Shown here piece after piece: positions 7,690 through 16,591 of a DNA stretch of 64,000 nt. Every line of letters starts with the position of its first letter. Positions within the stretch are counted from its first letter, which is position 1. Made by a program: the position numbers and the translations under genes. The stretch is from Blastomonas sp. CACIA14H2 (GTDB lineage: Bacteria; Pseudomonadota; Alphaproteobacteria; Sphingomonadales; Sphingomonadaceae), in assembly GCA_000503195.1 (NCBI GenBank), contig AYSC01000017.1, forward strand, positions 1-64,000, given 5' to 3'. Below the pieces are notes generated by a model, which was not told where the DNA came from, searched no databases, and saw nothing but the letters and a program-made list of their open reading frames with translations.

Positions 7690-9366
7690 TCAGGCGGCCT
7701 TGAGCTCGGCCAGGAAAGCGCTGCTCGCCCCGCGCAGCGCGCGTGCCTGTTCCTCGAGCTGCGAGGTGACCAGCCGCATGTCGTCCGACACCGATTTCAC
7801 GCGCTGGGCGTTCCGGCTGACCGCATGCGCGGTTTCCTCCATCGCGTTGGCATCGCTGGCCACTTGCAGGCTGCTGGCGTGGATGTCGCTCGTGGCCTCG
7901 CCCTGATCGGCGATCACCCTGGCGATATGCGCCGCGCCCTCCGTCACCAGATCGATCTGGTCGGCGATCGAATCGATGGTCATCTCGGTCAGGTCCATGC
8001 GCGCACGAATGCCTTGCACGGTCTCGTCGACCGACTGGATCGCCCCGCGCGTCTGGCCGGAGAGCTGCTTGACCTCGTGCGCGACGACCGAGAAACCACG
8101 CCCGGCCTCGCCGGCGCGCGCGGCCTCGATCGTGGCGTTGAGCGCCAGCAGATTGGTCTGCGAGGCGATCTCGTTGATCAGCGTCGTGATCTCGGACACC
8201 TTCTCGGCCTGGGTGGCAAGCGCGCTCACTGCGACGCTGCCGGACATGCTCGCGCTCCGTGCAGCAGCGGCGGCCTGATGCTGGGCATCGACCCGCTGGG
8301 CGATCGCCTGGGCCGACCGGTTGAGCTGTTCGATCGCGGTGGCGACATGCTGCACCGAAAGCCCGACATTGCTCGCGCGCGCGGTTACCTGCGTGGCGCT
8401 GCTGTCGGTTTCCTCGCCAATCGAGTGGAGCGCGGCGGCACTGGTACCCAGTTGCGCCAGCGCGTCGGTCAGCCTGTCGATGGTCTGGACGACCGAATGC
8501 TCAAAGCCTTCGGCCAGCGCTGCCATCGCCTTGCGCTGCGTTGCCAAATGCTCTTCGCGCTGCCTGACCAGGTCGGCCTGGGCGCGCTGGTCGCGTTCGG
8601 CGACGGCTGCCGCTTCGCTCTGGCGGAAAGCGAATTCGCGCTCCCGCGCCTGGGCCAGTTCGTCCGACTGCAGAAGATAGGTGGCGAAATTGCTGCACAG
8701 GGCGGCGGTGCTCCGCCACATGATAATGGAGAACACCACCGCCAGCGGAAAGAAGAACACGGTGATCCTGTATCCGGTCGCCATGATCGCCGTAAACAGC
8801 CCGCCCATCATCGCGCTCAACCAGTACAGGTTGGCGGAGGGCAAGGGCAGGAAGTTGAGCGCACCGATCGCGGCAATGCCCACGCCCACGGGGACGGCCA
8901 GTTCGACGAGATGACTGTTCCGCGACAGCATCAGGCCGGCCAGTGCCAGGGCCCAGCCCATCCCTGACATCAGCGCGTTGGCACCGAACTGGAAATGGAG
9001 CTTTGCAAGCCGCGAGGAACTGTCCGGACGATCCTCCTGCGCCAGGCGCGCCAAAGGCCCTTGCAGCGGGATCAGGGCCAGGACGCAAAGCACGCTGATG
9101 GCTGAGCCCGACAGGGTGGCGATCTGCCCCGGCGTTCCCCAGGCGACCCAGTTCAGGACCAGCGCCACGGTGACAACGCAGGGCAGCATGTCGATGCTGC
9201 AGCTGCAGATGCGCAGCATATGGTGGACAGCGATGGTCAGTGAGGAGAGTTCGGGATGCGGTATGCCATCGCCGACACCGAATCCGGGCCTTTCGGCCCG
9301 TAATTCAGTCCGGCCCCTGAGCCGGGCCAGTTTGCGCAAGAGTGTCCAGTTCGTCATACACCTCAT
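7690..9366 (-). CDS. Methyl-accepting chemotaxis protein with multi-pass membrane domain
   Basis: A 558-aa chemoreceptor. The N-terminal 210 residues hold about six hydrophobic segments with short loops, rather than the usual two helices around a periplasmic ligand domain. No clear HAMP domain follows; a helical linker (about 220-270) leads to the signalling domain with the hairpin tip [37 protein letters not shown], here the tip core is near residues 400-440. It should control CheA/CheW and sense something in or through the membrane. No che genes lie in the window. Start ATG 9366 is taken; ATG 9357 is equally good. Confidence 0.87.
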   Translation of the reverse strand: MRCMTNWTLLRKLARLRGRTELRAERPGFGVGDGIPHPELSSLTIAVHHMLRICSCSIDMLPCVVTVALVLNWVAWGTPGQIATLSGSAISVLCVLALIPLQGPLARLAQEDRPDSSSRLAKLHFQFGANALMSGMGWALALAGLMLSRNSHLVELAVPVGVGIAAIGALNFLPLPSANLYWLSAMMGGLFTAIMATGYRITVFFFPLAVVFSIIMWRSTAALCSNFATYLLQSDELAQAREREFAFRQSEAAAVAERDQRAQADLVRQREEHLATQRKAMAALAEGFEHSVVQTIDRLTDALAQLGTSAAALHSIGEETDSSATQVTARASNVGLSVQHVATAIEQLNRSAQAIAQRVDAQHQAAAAARSASMSGSVAVSALATQAEKVSEITTLINEIASQTNLLALNATIEAARAGEAGRGFSVVAHEVKQLSGQTRGAIQSVDETVQGIRARMDLTEMTIDSIADQIDLVTEGAAHIARVIADQGEATSDIHASSLQVASDANAMEETAHAVSRNAQRVKSVSDDMRLVTSQLEEQARALRGASSAFLAELKAA

Positions 9367-9441
9367 GTGTCATGACGATGGTTAATTTGGCGCTAAAGCG
9401 GCATGCCATCTGCAATTTCAGCGGCACGACGTCCGAACAAT

Positions 9442-10743
9442 CTACAAGACGTATTTGCTGAGATCGGTGTTCTTGGCGATACCTGTCAGCTGCGATCGTA
9501 CGTAATCGGCATCTATATTGATCGTCTCGCCGCGATGATCTTCGGCATTGAAGCTGATATCTTCCAGCAACTTCTCCATCACCGTCTGCAGACGGCGGGC
9601 TCCGATATTCTCGACCGTCTCGTTGACCGAGGCGGCGATGCGCGCGACCTCGCGCAGCGCGTCCTCGGAAAATTCGAGCTTGAGTTCCTCGGTGCCGAGC
9701 AACGCGCTGTATTGCTGCGCCAGATTGGCCTTGGTCTGGGTGAGGATGTGGAAGAAGTCCTCCTCGCTCAGCGCCTTGAGCTCGACGCGGATCGGCAGGC
9801 GGCCCTGCAGTTCGGGCAGCATGTCGCTGGGCTTGGCGATGTGGAACGCGCCCGAGGCGATGAACAGCACATGATCGGTCTTCATCGGGCCGTATTTGGT
9901 CGCGACGGTGGTGCCCTCGATCAGCGGCAGGAGGTCGCGCTGCACGCCCTCGCGGCTCACCGATCCCCCGCGCACGTCGGACACTGCGATCTTGTCGATC
10001 TCGTCGAGAAAGACGATGCCGTTCGCTTCGGCATCGGCCAGCGCCGCGCGCGCGACGTCATCCTGGTCCATCCGCTTTTCGGATTCTTCCTCGATCAGCT
10101 TGTCCCAGGCATCGGCGAGCCGCATCTTGCGCGGCTTGGTGCGCTTCTGGCCGAACGCCTTGCCCATCATGTCGGAGAGGTTGATCATGCCGACCTGGCC
10201 GCCCATGCCGGGGATTTCCATCGGCATGTTGGGCGCAGCCTCGACCTCGATCTCGACCTCGGTATCGTTCATGTGATTGTCGACGATGCGCTGGCGGAAG
10301 CTCTGGCGTGTCGCTTCGCTGGCATTGTCGCCGACCAGCGCGTTGAGCAGTCGCTCCATCGCGGCTTCGGATGCGGCTTCGCGCACCTTCTCGCGGCGGC
10401 GCTCCTTTTCGAGCCGCACCGCGTCTTCCACCAGGTCACGCGCGATCTGGTCCACGTCGCGACCGACATAGCCGACCTCGGTGAACTTGGTCGCCTCGAT
10501 CTTGATGAACGGCGCATCCGCAAGCTTCGCCAAACGGCGCGAAATCTCGGTCTTGCCGCAGCCGGTGGGGCCGATCATCAGGATGTTCTTCGGCGTCACC
10601 TCGTCGCGCAGCTCGGCGGGCAGGCGCTGACGCCGCCAGCGATTGCGCAGCGCCACGGCGACGGCGCGCTTGGCGTCCTTCTGGCCGATGATATGCGCAT
10701 CGAGCGCGGCAACGATGTTCTTCGGGGTAAGCGTATCGGTCAT
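9442..10743 (-). CDS. hslU: HslU, ATPase subunit of the HslVU protease
   Basis: A 433-aa AAA+ unfoldase that feeds proteins into the HslV peptidase. It shows Walker A GPTGCGKT (residues 58-65), the pore loop GYVG (91-94), Walker B in [11 protein letters not shown], the I-domain between them, the sensor stretch [11 protein letters not shown], and a C-terminus ending LSKYVL that would dock into HslV. Length and motifs are those of intact HslU. Unusually, hslV is not adjacent: an oxidase-like gene (10804-11913) lies between, though all three point the same way with short gaps of 60 and 19 bases and can form one operon. Confidence 0.97.
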   Translation of the reverse strand: MTDTLTPKNIVAALDAHIIGQKDAKRAVAVALRNRWRRQRLPAELRDEVTPKNILMIGPTGCGKTEISRRLAKLADAPFIKIEATKFTEVGYVGRDVDQIARDLVEDAVRLEKERRREKVREAASEAAMERLLNALVGDNASEATRQSFRQRIVDNHMNDTEVEIEVEAAPNMPMEIPGMGGQVGMINLSDMMGKAFGQKRTKPRKMRLADAWDKLIEEESEKRMDQDDVARAALADAEANGIVFLDEIDKIAVSDVRGGSVSREGVQRDLLPLIEGTTVATKYGPMKTDHVLFIASGAFHIAKPSDMLPELQGRLPIRVELKALSEEDFFHILTQTKANLAQQYSALLGTEELKLEFSEDALREVARIAASVNETVENIGARRLQTVMEKLLEDISFNAEDHRGETINIDADYVRSQLTGIAKNTDLSKYVL

Positions 10744-10803
10744 TCAGTGTCTTCTCTGGAAGGGAGGTTCGCGCTCACAAATTGGGGTGTGGCGCTACCC
10801 TCT

Positions 10804-11913
10804 TCAAGCGCAGCGCCAGCCCGCCATCAGCTGGCGATGCGATTCGACGATGGCGGCAATATCCTGCGGCTGCGGTTCCGCGAGATACTCTCCGCGTTCA
10901 TAGGTGCCACCGAGCAATATGCCGTCGCCGCGCGGGAACATGTATCCGCCGCCCAGCGCATAGGCATAGCGGATCTCGGGCTGGGGGATCAGCACCGCCA
11001 GCTGGCCGCGCACCGGCACCAGTTCGGGATCGCCGAACAGCTTGGCCGCGCCCAGCCCGGTGCAGTTGAACACCAGCTTTTCCGGCAGCGCAGCAATCTC
11101 GGCTGGGGTGTTGAAGCTTCGCCGTTCGACCTTGCCGCCCGCCACGCGGATGTCGCGCAGCAGCCGCTCGAGAAAGCGCCCGGTCTCGACATACATGGTC
11201 TCGTAGCGGACGACATTATCGGCGGGGAAGGGGTGCTCGTCCGGAGCGAGCCGCACGCGTCCGGGAAAGCGCGGATCGGCCGGAAGCGGCCCGGTCCGCC
11301 GCGTCTGGTCATAGGTGGGCAGCCAGCGGATGCCGTAATCGTCGCCTGCCATGATCTGAAATCGCCTGCGGCTGTAATCGGCGGCAATATCGGCCTGGGC
11401 CAGGAATTCGGGGGTCGCGACATCGTCGTCGAAATAGCCGGTCGGAAAGATCTGGCCGCCCGCGATGTTCGATGTCGTCTGCGGCGGCAGCGCGGCGGTA
11501 TAGATGGTGACCGGATAGCCGGCCTCCTGCACCAGCCGCGCGGTGGTCAGCCCCATGATCCCGGCCCCGATCACTGCGACCGGGCCGGAATGACCTGGCA
11601 GACCGAGCGAGGTGGCGAGGCGCGAACTGCCCCAGCTCAAGGAGATGCCGCCGCCGCCATGGCCGTAATTGTGCACCAGCCGCGTATCGCCCAGCGCCTC
11701 GGCGCGCACGACAAAGCCGGACGGACGGAACGGACGCAGCCCGGCGACGGTTCGGATCACGCGGTTGGCATCGACCTGCACCTTCGCCAGGCACATCGGC
11801 GGGGCGGGGAGCGCGGCTATCGGGCGCGTCGTCGCGCCTGTCGTACAGCCCCCCAGCAACAATGCGGCACCGCCGCCCGTCACCAACCCCCGCCTGTTCG
11901 TCTGCCACAGCAT
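10804..11913 (-). CDS. Circularly permuted D-amino-acid-oxidase-like flavoprotein (lipoprotein)
   Basis: A 369-aa FAD-dependent oxidoreductase with a lipoprotein signal: NRRGLVTGGG, a hydrophobic run and lipobox LLGGC (Cys23); the Arg pair suggests possible Tat export. The order of the D-amino-acid oxidase modules is changed. The block normally at the C-terminus (GLRPFRP at 58-64, holding the equivalent of the substrate-binding Arg; HNYGHGG at 81-87; SLSWG) comes first, and the Rossmann motif GAGIMG normally at the N-terminus follows at 116-121. The protein ends after the segment that normally precedes GLRP (GGGYMFPRGDGILLGGTYE). All modules are present, so it may well be active on D-amino acids or a related amine. 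It sits inside hslV-hslU. Confidence 0.85.
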   Translation of the reverse strand: MLWQTNRRGLVTGGGAALLLGGCTTGATTRPIAALPAPPMCLAKVQVDANRVIRTVAGLRPFRPSGFVVRAEALGDTRLVHNYGHGGGGISLSWGSSRLATSLGLPGHSGPVAVIGAGIMGLTTARLVQEAGYPVTIYTAALPPQTTSNIAGGQIFPTGYFDDDVATPEFLAQADIAADYSRRRFQIMAGDDYGIRWLPTYDQTRRTGPLPADPRFPGRVRLAPDEHPFPADNVVRYETMYVETGRFLERLLRDIRVAGGKVERRSFNTPAEIAALPEKLVFNCTGLGAAKLFGDPELVPVRGQLAVLIPQPEIRYAYALGGGYMFPRGDGILLGGTYERGEYLAEPQPQDIAAIVESHRQLMAGWRCA

Positions 11914-11932
11914 GGCTGCGGACCCTAGGGCA

Positions 11933-12496
11933 TCAGGCGCCGGTGTCGAGCGTCTCGATCGTCAGCTGGTCGTTCGTATAGACGCATACGTCGCTGGCGA
12001 TCTTCATCGCCTTGCGCGCGATCGTCTCAGCATCCTGCTCATATTCCATCAGCGCGCGGGCAGCAGCGAGCGCGAAATTGCCGCCCGATCCGATCGCGGC
12101 GACGCCGTCGACGGGTTCGAGCACGTCGCCATTGCCGGTGAGGATCAGCGTCACCTCCTTGTCGGCGACGATCATCATCGCCTCGAGGTTGCGCAGGTAC
12201 TTGTCGGTGCGCCAGTCCTTGGCGAGCTCGACCGCGGCGCGCATCAGCTGGCCCGAATGGCGCTCGAGCTTGGCTTCGAGCCGCTCGAACAGGGTGAAGG
12301 CGTCGGCGGTGGCGCCGGCGAACCCGCCGATCACCGATCCGTCGCCCAGGCGGCGCACCTTGCGCGCATTGGGCTTCATCACCGTCTGGCCCATCGATAC
12401 CTGGCCATCGCCTGCGATCACCGCCTTGCCGTTCTTGCGGATGCCGACGATGGTGGTTCCATGCCACACGGGCATGCTGCTGCTATCCTTGCTCAT
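11933..12496 (-). CDS. hslV: HslV, peptidase subunit of the HslVU protease
   Basis: A proteasome-like threonine peptidase of 187 aa. The propeptide [13 protein letters not shown] is followed by the catalytic Thr14 in [13 protein letters not shown], and the core has the expected [27 protein letters not shown] and [16 protein letters not shown] blocks. It forms a double hexamer capped by HslU. A promoter-like box ends only eight bases upstream of this ATG, so the mRNA may be almost leaderless. If so the start at 12496 is the natural one; ATG 12475 (MPVWHG) with AAGGA ten bases upstream is the alternative. Confidence 0.95.
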   Translation of the reverse strand: MSKDSSSMPVWHGTTIVGIRKNGKAVIAGDGQVSMGQTVMKPNARKVRRLGDGSVIGGFAGATADAFTLFERLEAKLERHSGQLMRAAVELAKDWRTDKYLRNLEAMMIVADKEVTLILTGNGDVLEPVDGVAAIGSGGNFALAAARALMEYEQDAETIARKAMKIASDVCVYTNDQLTIETLDTGA

Positions 12497-12504
12497 GGCG
12501 CGCG

Positions 12505-12533
12505 ATATGGTGGAGCGGGGCGGGGGCCGCAAG
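12505..12533 (-). promoter_or_regulatory. Candidate promoter of hslV (CTTGCG-N17-CCATAT)
   Basis: On the minus strand CTTGCG (12533-12528), a 17-base spacer and CCATAT (12510-12505) match the alphaproteobacterial housekeeping consensus CTTGAC-N17-CTATAT at most positions. The same spacing and -10 occur in front of the SRP RNA and lon. Transcription would begin near 12498, two bases before the hslV ATG. A heat-shock sigma reading of the CCATAT box is possible but less supported. Confidence 0.5.
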
Positions 12534-12535
12534 CC

Positions 12536-12838
12536 CTACATGATGCGGCGGACTTCATCGCCATTGTACAGTCGCACGTCCGATCCCAACCGTTCGACCT
12601 GCGCGAGGCCGGCGCCGAATGCGGCCATGTGCGGCGAGGCGAAATGCGCGTCGAGCGCGGCCTGATCGACCCAGCGTTCGGAAATGCGGATGATGTCGGG
12701 ATCGTTCATGTCGCGGGCAAAGGCGTAATGCAGGCAGCCCTCCTCCTGACGCGTGGCTTCGACCATCTGCCGTGCCGCTTCGGCGAACTTGTCGATTTCG
12801 CCTGGCGCGAACTGCAGCCAACCTTCGATGATGAGCAT
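12536..12838 (-). CDS. Antibiotic-biosynthesis-monooxygenase (ABM) domain protein
   Basis: A 100-aa single-domain protein of the dimeric ferredoxin-like ABM fold. It shows the typical opening strand (IIEGWLQFAPGEIDKFAE), the EEGCLHYAFARDMNDPDII segment, ISERWVDQAALDAHFASPHM and a closing strand. Small members act as quinol monooxygenases (YgiN type) or heme-degrading enzymes; the sequence shown does not single one out. It is on the same strand as hslV, ending 39 bases before it, but hslV appears to have its own promoter inside that gap, so co-expression is uncertain. Confidence 0.85.
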   Translation of the reverse strand: MLIIEGWLQFAPGEIDKFAEAARQMVEATRQEEGCLHYAFARDMNDPDIIRISERWVDQAALDAHFASPHMAAFGAGLAQVERLGSDVRLYNGDEVRRIM

Positions 12839-12915
12839 GGGGTCGAATCTCCTGCGGTGCCGGTGCTACGTCGGGCCCTGGCGCAGGGTTACGGCGCCTG
12901 AGCCAGGGCTGCAAG

Positions 12916-13914
12916 TCAGCTGCGCGTGAAACTACGATACCAGTCGACGAAGCGCGGGATGCCGGTATCGATTCCGGTGGTCGGCGCATAGCCCAGATCC
13001 GCGGCGATCGCGCTGATATCGGCATAGGTCTGGTAGACGTCGCCCGGCTGCATCGGCAGCAGGTTGCGGATCGCTGGTCTGCCGCACGCCGCCTCGATCA
13101 CGTCGATCATCCGCCCGAGCGGCTCGGGCTGGTTGTTGCCGATATTGTACAGCCGGTGCGGCGAGACACTGCCGCCGGGCTTGACCGCGCCGTCATCCGT
13201 CGGCGGATGGTCGATCACGGCGAGCACGCCCGCGATGATATCGTCGATATAGGTGAAGTCGCGGCGCATATCGCCATGGTTGTACACGTCGATCGGCTTG
13301 CCCTGCAGGATCGCACTGGTGAACTTCCACAGCGCCATGTCGGGCCGGCCCCAGGGCCCGTAGACGGTGAAGAACCTCAGCCCCGTCATCGGCAGGCGAT
13401 AGAGATGCGCATAGGTCTCGCTCATCAGCTCATCCGCCTTCTTCGTCGCGGCATAGAGCGAGATGGGATGATCGACCCGGGCATCGACGCTGAACGGTAC
13501 CACGTCGCTATTGCCATAGACCGACGAGGACGATGCATAGACGAACTGCTCCACCTGCCGGTGGCGCGCAATTTCGAGCAGGTTGAGATGCCCGACCAGG
13601 TTCGACTGCACATAGGCGCGCGGATTGTCGATGCTGTATCGCACGCCCGCCTGTGCGCCGAGATGCACGATCCGCGTCAGGTGATAGGGCGACAGTGCGG
13701 ATTCGAGCGCCTCATGGTCGGCGAAATCGAGCTCGAGAAAATCGAAGCGCCCCGCGTTGATCGTCGCCAGGTCGGCGAGGCGCGCATACTTGAGCGCGGG
13801 GTCGTAATAGGGGTTGAGATTGTCGATGCCGACGACATGCTCGCCGCGCTGCATCAGCGCGCGGGTCAGCGCATGGCCGATGAACCCGGCGGCTCCGGTG
13901 ACGATGATGGTCAT
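12916..13914 (-). CDS. NAD-dependent nucleotide-sugar epimerase (UDP-glucuronate 4-epimerase type)
   Basis: A 332-aa extended short-chain dehydrogenase. The NAD-binding motif TGAAGFIG is at residues 6-13, YASSSSVYG around 126-134 and the catalytic Tyr154/Lys158 pair in SLYAATKKADE. Length and the pattern YDPALKYARL plus ETYAHLYRLPMTGLRFFTVYGPWGRPD, here abbreviated by its start and end, fit UDP-glucuronate 4-epimerases of capsule and LPS pathways (CapI/LspL type). It follows wecC by 19 bases on the same strand, so both probably supply charged UDP-sugars for a surface polysaccharide. The frame is open to 14061 but the conserved N-terminus sets the start at 13914. Confidence 0.88.
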   Translation of the reverse strand: MTIIVTGAAGFIGHALTRALMQRGEHVVGIDNLNPYYDPALKYARLADLATINAGRFDFLELDFADHEALESALSPYHLTRIVHLGAQAGVRYSIDNPRAYVQSNLVGHLNLLEIARHRQVEQFVYASSSSVYGNSDVVPFSVDARVDHPISLYAATKKADELMSETYAHLYRLPMTGLRFFTVYGPWGRPDMALWKFTSAILQGKPIDVYNHGDMRRDFTYIDDIIAGVLAVIDHPPTDDGAVKPGGSVSPHRLYNIGNNQPEPLGRMIDVIEAACGRPAIRNLLPMQPGDVYQTYADISAIAADLGYAPTTGIDTGIPRFVDWYRSFTRS

Positions 13915-13933
13915 GGGGTAAGGGTCTGCCCGA

Positions 13934-15241
13934 TCAGCCGGCGAGACGCAAATGGCCGCTCGGACGCTCGGGCGAGGCGGGTTGGTCGGGCCAGATGCCG
14001 CGGGTGTCGTAGACGATCTTGCCCGCGCGTTCGGCGAGCGGGATCGACTTGAACACGTCATGGTCGACCAGCACGATGAACAGGTCGCAGCTTTCGATCG
14101 CGTCGTCGACGTCGATCAGCCGTGCGCCCAGCCCATCATAAGCGGGCGGCAGGACCTGGGCATAGGGTTCGACGATGCTGATCCGGTCCCCGAATTTCTG
14201 CGCCAGCGCCAGCGCGACCTTGTTCGCCGGGCTCTCGCGGAAATCGTCGATATTGGCCTTGAACGCCAGGCCCAGGCACGCGACCCGGGCGTTGGGATTG
14301 GCCTCGATCAGCGCGCCAGCCTTGCCGAGCACATGATCGACCTTGCCGTCATTGACCCAGCGCGCGGTGCGGATCAGCGGGGTTTCGTCCGGCGCGCCGT
14401 GGATGATGAACCAGGGATCGACCGCGATGCAATGGCCACCGACGCCGGGGCCGGGCTGGAGGATGTTGACGCGCGGATGCCGGTTGGCGAGGCGGATCAC
14501 CTCCCAGACGTCAAGCCCCATGCGATCGGCGACGATCGACAGCTCGTTGGCAAAGGCGATGTTGACGTCGCGATAGGCATTCTCGACCAGCTTGGTCATT
14601 TCGGCCGAGCGCGCATCGGTGGTGATGCATTCGCCGCGCACGAAGCGGCGATAGAAGGTCAGCGCCTTGCGCGCGCAGCGCGGGGTGATGCCGCCGATCG
14701 AGCGATCGTTGTTGGTGAGTTCCTCGAGGATGCGGCCCGGCAGCACGCGCTCGGGGCAATAGGCGATGGCGATATCGGGAATGTCGCTGGTCAGGCCCGG
14801 CACCTTGAGGTCGGGGCGCAGCTTGGCGATCAGGTCGCGCATTTCCTCGGTGGTGCCCACCGGCGAGGTCGATTCGAGGATGATGCAGTCGCCCGGCTTG
14901 AGCACGGCGGCGATGCTGCTCGCGGCCTGGAGCACATAGCTGATATCGGGCGCGTGATTGTCGTCGAACGGCGTCGGAACCGCGATCACGAACACGTCCG
15001 ACGGCTCGACATGGAGCGAGGTGCGCAGCATGCCGCGCGCAACCACGCCCTGGACCAGCCCGTCCAGATCGACTTCCTCGATATGGATACGGCCCTCGGC
15101 AATGGTGCTGACGACATGCTCGGAGACATCGACACCAAGCACGCGGCAGCCCGAGCGCGCGATGATCGCTGCGGTCGGCAGCCCGATATAGCCCAGGCCC
15201 AGAACGCAAACTTCAGGCTTTTTCTCGGACAGCATGCTCAA
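13934..15241 (-). CDS. wecC: UDP-N-acetyl-D-mannosamine dehydrogenase (WecC-type)
   Basis: A 435-aa nucleotide-sugar dehydrogenase that oxidises the sugar 6-OH to the uronic acid in two NAD-dependent steps. The N-terminal NAD site is GLGYIGLP (residues 15-22), the catalytic Cys lies in GVGGHCIAVDPWF, and the C-terminal domain has GLAFKANIDDFRESPA. The HCIAVDPWF variant and VIAVPTPF stretch fit the UDP-ManNAc dehydrogenase branch better than UDP-glucose dehydrogenase, though the substrate is inferred. It is probably transcribed with the epimerase downstream. A 270-base leader region up to the small membrane gene contains the terminator of that gene and no further ORF. Confidence 0.88.
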   Translation of the reverse strand: MSMLSEKKPEVCVLGLGYIGLPTAAIIARSGCRVLGVDVSEHVVSTIAEGRIHIEEVDLDGLVQGVVARGMLRTSLHVEPSDVFVIAVPTPFDDNHAPDISYVLQAASSIAAVLKPGDCIILESTSPVGTTEEMRDLIAKLRPDLKVPGLTSDIPDIAIAYCPERVLPGRILEELTNNDRSIGGITPRCARKALTFYRRFVRGECITTDARSAEMTKLVENAYRDVNIAFANELSIVADRMGLDVWEVIRLANRHPRVNILQPGPGVGGHCIAVDPWFIIHGAPDETPLIRTARWVNDGKVDHVLGKAGALIEANPNARVACLGLAFKANIDDFRESPANKVALALAQKFGDRISIVEPYAQVLPPAYDGLGARLIDVDDAIESCDLFIVLVDHDVFKSIPLAERAGKIVYDTRGIWPDQPASPERPSGHLRLAG

Positions 15242-15454
15242 TCCCCGATCGTGGTCGGCCCGTCGGCGCGAGGCCGCGAACCATAGTGCTTCGGTCTAGC
15301 CGCGTCCCGGTTAAAAAAGCGGTAAGCAGTGGCTGCGATCACTGCCGCTCATGGGGCGCTGCTCCGAGCCGGCGGCAGAGGGCCGCTGTCCTGATCCCGT
15401 CGATCCCGCTGCGGCGCCGGACTTTACCGGGATCGTGGAGGCGGGGCACAACAA

Positions 15455-15484
15455 AAAAGGGCGGCCCTTGGGAGCCGCCCTTTT
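15455..15484 (-). terminator. Strong intrinsic terminator after the small membrane gene
   Basis: AAAAGGGCGGC (15455-15465) and GCCGCCCTTTT (15474-15484) form an 11-bp perfect stem with an 8-base loop. Read on the minus strand the stem is followed by further T residues, placing it 25 bases after the stop of 15509-15730. Its symmetry lets it work on the plus strand too. Confidence 0.85.
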
Positions 15485-15508
15485 CCGTTTAGCGTGCGCC
15501 TGATGAAA

Positions 15509-15730
15509 TCAGGGGCTGTTCGGCTCGTCGTCGTCAGCGATGACGATGATGCCGCCGATCACGGCAGCAGCAGCGACGACGCCGATGATGATCCCGGTGC
15601 TGCCTTCAGCTTCGCTGTCTTCGCTCGAAGCGGCGGTCACGCGACCGGCTGCCTGGGCAAGGACCGGAGCGCCGACCATGGTGGTCAGAGCGATCGCGGC
15701 CACAGTGGCTTTGAACATCTTCATTTTCAT
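15509..15730 (-). CDS. Small exported or membrane protein of unknown function
   Basis: A 73-aa protein I do not recognise. An N-terminal signal peptide (MKMKMFKATVAAIALTTM then a small-residue cleavage region PVLAQA) is followed by a short Ser/Glu-rich stretch and one Gly/Ile/Val-rich transmembrane-like segment (GIIIGVVAAAAVIGGIIVIA), ending in an acidic tail DDDEPNSP. It is a monocistronic unit: terminator at 15455-15484 and a palindrome upstream at 15795-15818. Start at 15730 is chosen because GGGGA lies just upstream; ATG 15739 and ATG 15724 are possible. It sits among surface-sugar genes. Confidence 0.65.
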   Translation of the reverse strand: MKMKMFKATVAAIALTTMVGAPVLAQAAGRVTAASSEDSEAEGSTGIIIGVVAAAAVIGGIIVIADDDEPNSP

Positions 15731-15794
15731 ATTCCCCATTAGGAGTTTTTCGTTCAGGCGTTGGATGGCACAACAAGGTTTATGTTGCAAGTGC

Positions 15795-15818
15795 GAAATA
15801 GGGGGGTCCCCCCATTTC
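15795..15818. repeat. GAAAT-G6-C6-ATTTC palindrome
   Basis: A near-perfect palindrome: GAAAT and ATTTC flank a run of six G, one T and six C. Copies of TGCGAAA border it on both sides (15792-15798 and 15822-15828). It lies 54 bases beyond the glycosyltransferase stop and about 65 upstream of the small membrane gene, so it may end the glycosyltransferase transcript or be a binding site; the T-run expected of a terminator is weak. Confidence 0.45.
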
Positions 15819-15871
15819 AAATGCGAAAGTCGGTCGTCGCGCGCCATGCACGTATCGCCGCCCGGTGGCGT

Positions 15872-16591
15872 CTAGCGAATATCGGGATACATGCCTTTCA
15901 ACCGGTGCCGCATGCCGAACGTCCAGGCCAGTCCAACCTTGAGATAGATGTAATTGGCCTTGAGTGGCCCCCATGCCGCGATGCGGCGGTCGGAAGTAAT
16001 GACCGGCTTGCGCGTCATCCTGAGCTTGCCGAGTCGCGCGAAGCCGATGCACAGGTCGGCTTCCTCCATGATCGTGGCATCCGCCGGTATGCCGCCGATG
16101 CGCAGGTAATCGGCGCGGCGGAAGAACATGGCATGATCGCCGAACAGCAGCCGCACGCCACGCACGAACAGGTGCGGGTGGGTGACGATGGGGTAATAGG
16201 TTTTCCACCAGTTGTGCGCGGTGGTGAACCAGCGGGTCTTCTCCCCGCGGATGATCGGGAGGAAGGTGGCGAGCGAAATCCGCGTGTCTGCGAGCACCTG
16301 GCGAATGTGCGCGATGGCATCCGCAGGCAACAGGCTGTCGGCGTGCAGGATGCACACCAGATCGCCGCTCGACTGTTCCACGCCGAAATTGATCTGCGGC
16401 CCGCGTCCCCGCTCTGGCGAGACTTTCGTGCGCCACCCCGCCGCCTTGGCCAACGCCACCGTATCGTCCTCGCTACCCCCGTCGACGAGCAGGATCTCGT
16501 CGGGCGGCGGATCGAGCGCGGCGACATTGGCGATGGTCGCGGGCAGCGCCTTGGCCTCGTTGAGCGCGGGGATCAGCAGCGTCACGCGCAT
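15872..16591 (-). CDS. Glycosyltransferase family 2 (TIGR04283-like)
   Basis: A 239-aa GT-A fold glycosyltransferase. The start MRVTLLIPALNEAKAL, the LLVDGGSEDDT segment and the metal-binding LHADS stretch are typical of GT2 and especially of the TIGR04283 subgroup. The ATG at 16591 is set by the conserved N-terminus; the frame runs further upstream. It overlaps the preceding gene by 10 bp (16582-16591), so the two are coupled. The subgroup was named for linkage to arsenosugar genes in other bacteria, but no arsenic methylation or ArsS-like gene is in the window, so a role in a surface or lipid sugar is as likely. Confidence 0.83.
   Translation of the reverse strand: MRVTLLIPALNEAKALPATIANVAALDPPPDEILLVDGGSEDDTVALAKAAGWRTKVSPERGRGPQINFGVEQSSGDLVCILHADSLLPADAIAHIRQVLADTRISLATFLPIIRGEKTRWFTTAHNWWKTYYPIVTHPHLFVRGVRLLFGDHAMFFRRADYLRIGGIPADATIMEEADLCIGFARLGKLRMTRKPVITSDRRIAAWGPLKANYIYLKVGLAWTFGMRHRLKGMYPDIR

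Noticed and set aside
9403-11928. An 841-codon open frame on the plus strand across hslU and the oxidase gene
   Set aside because: It is antisense to two well-supported genes; long shadow frames are expected at this GC content and it has no recognisable domain or ribosome site.
12505-12533. Heat-shock sigma promoter for hslV and lon
   Set aside because: The same boxes precede the SRP RNA, a housekeeping gene, and fit the general consensus better; heat-shock use is left as a possibility only.
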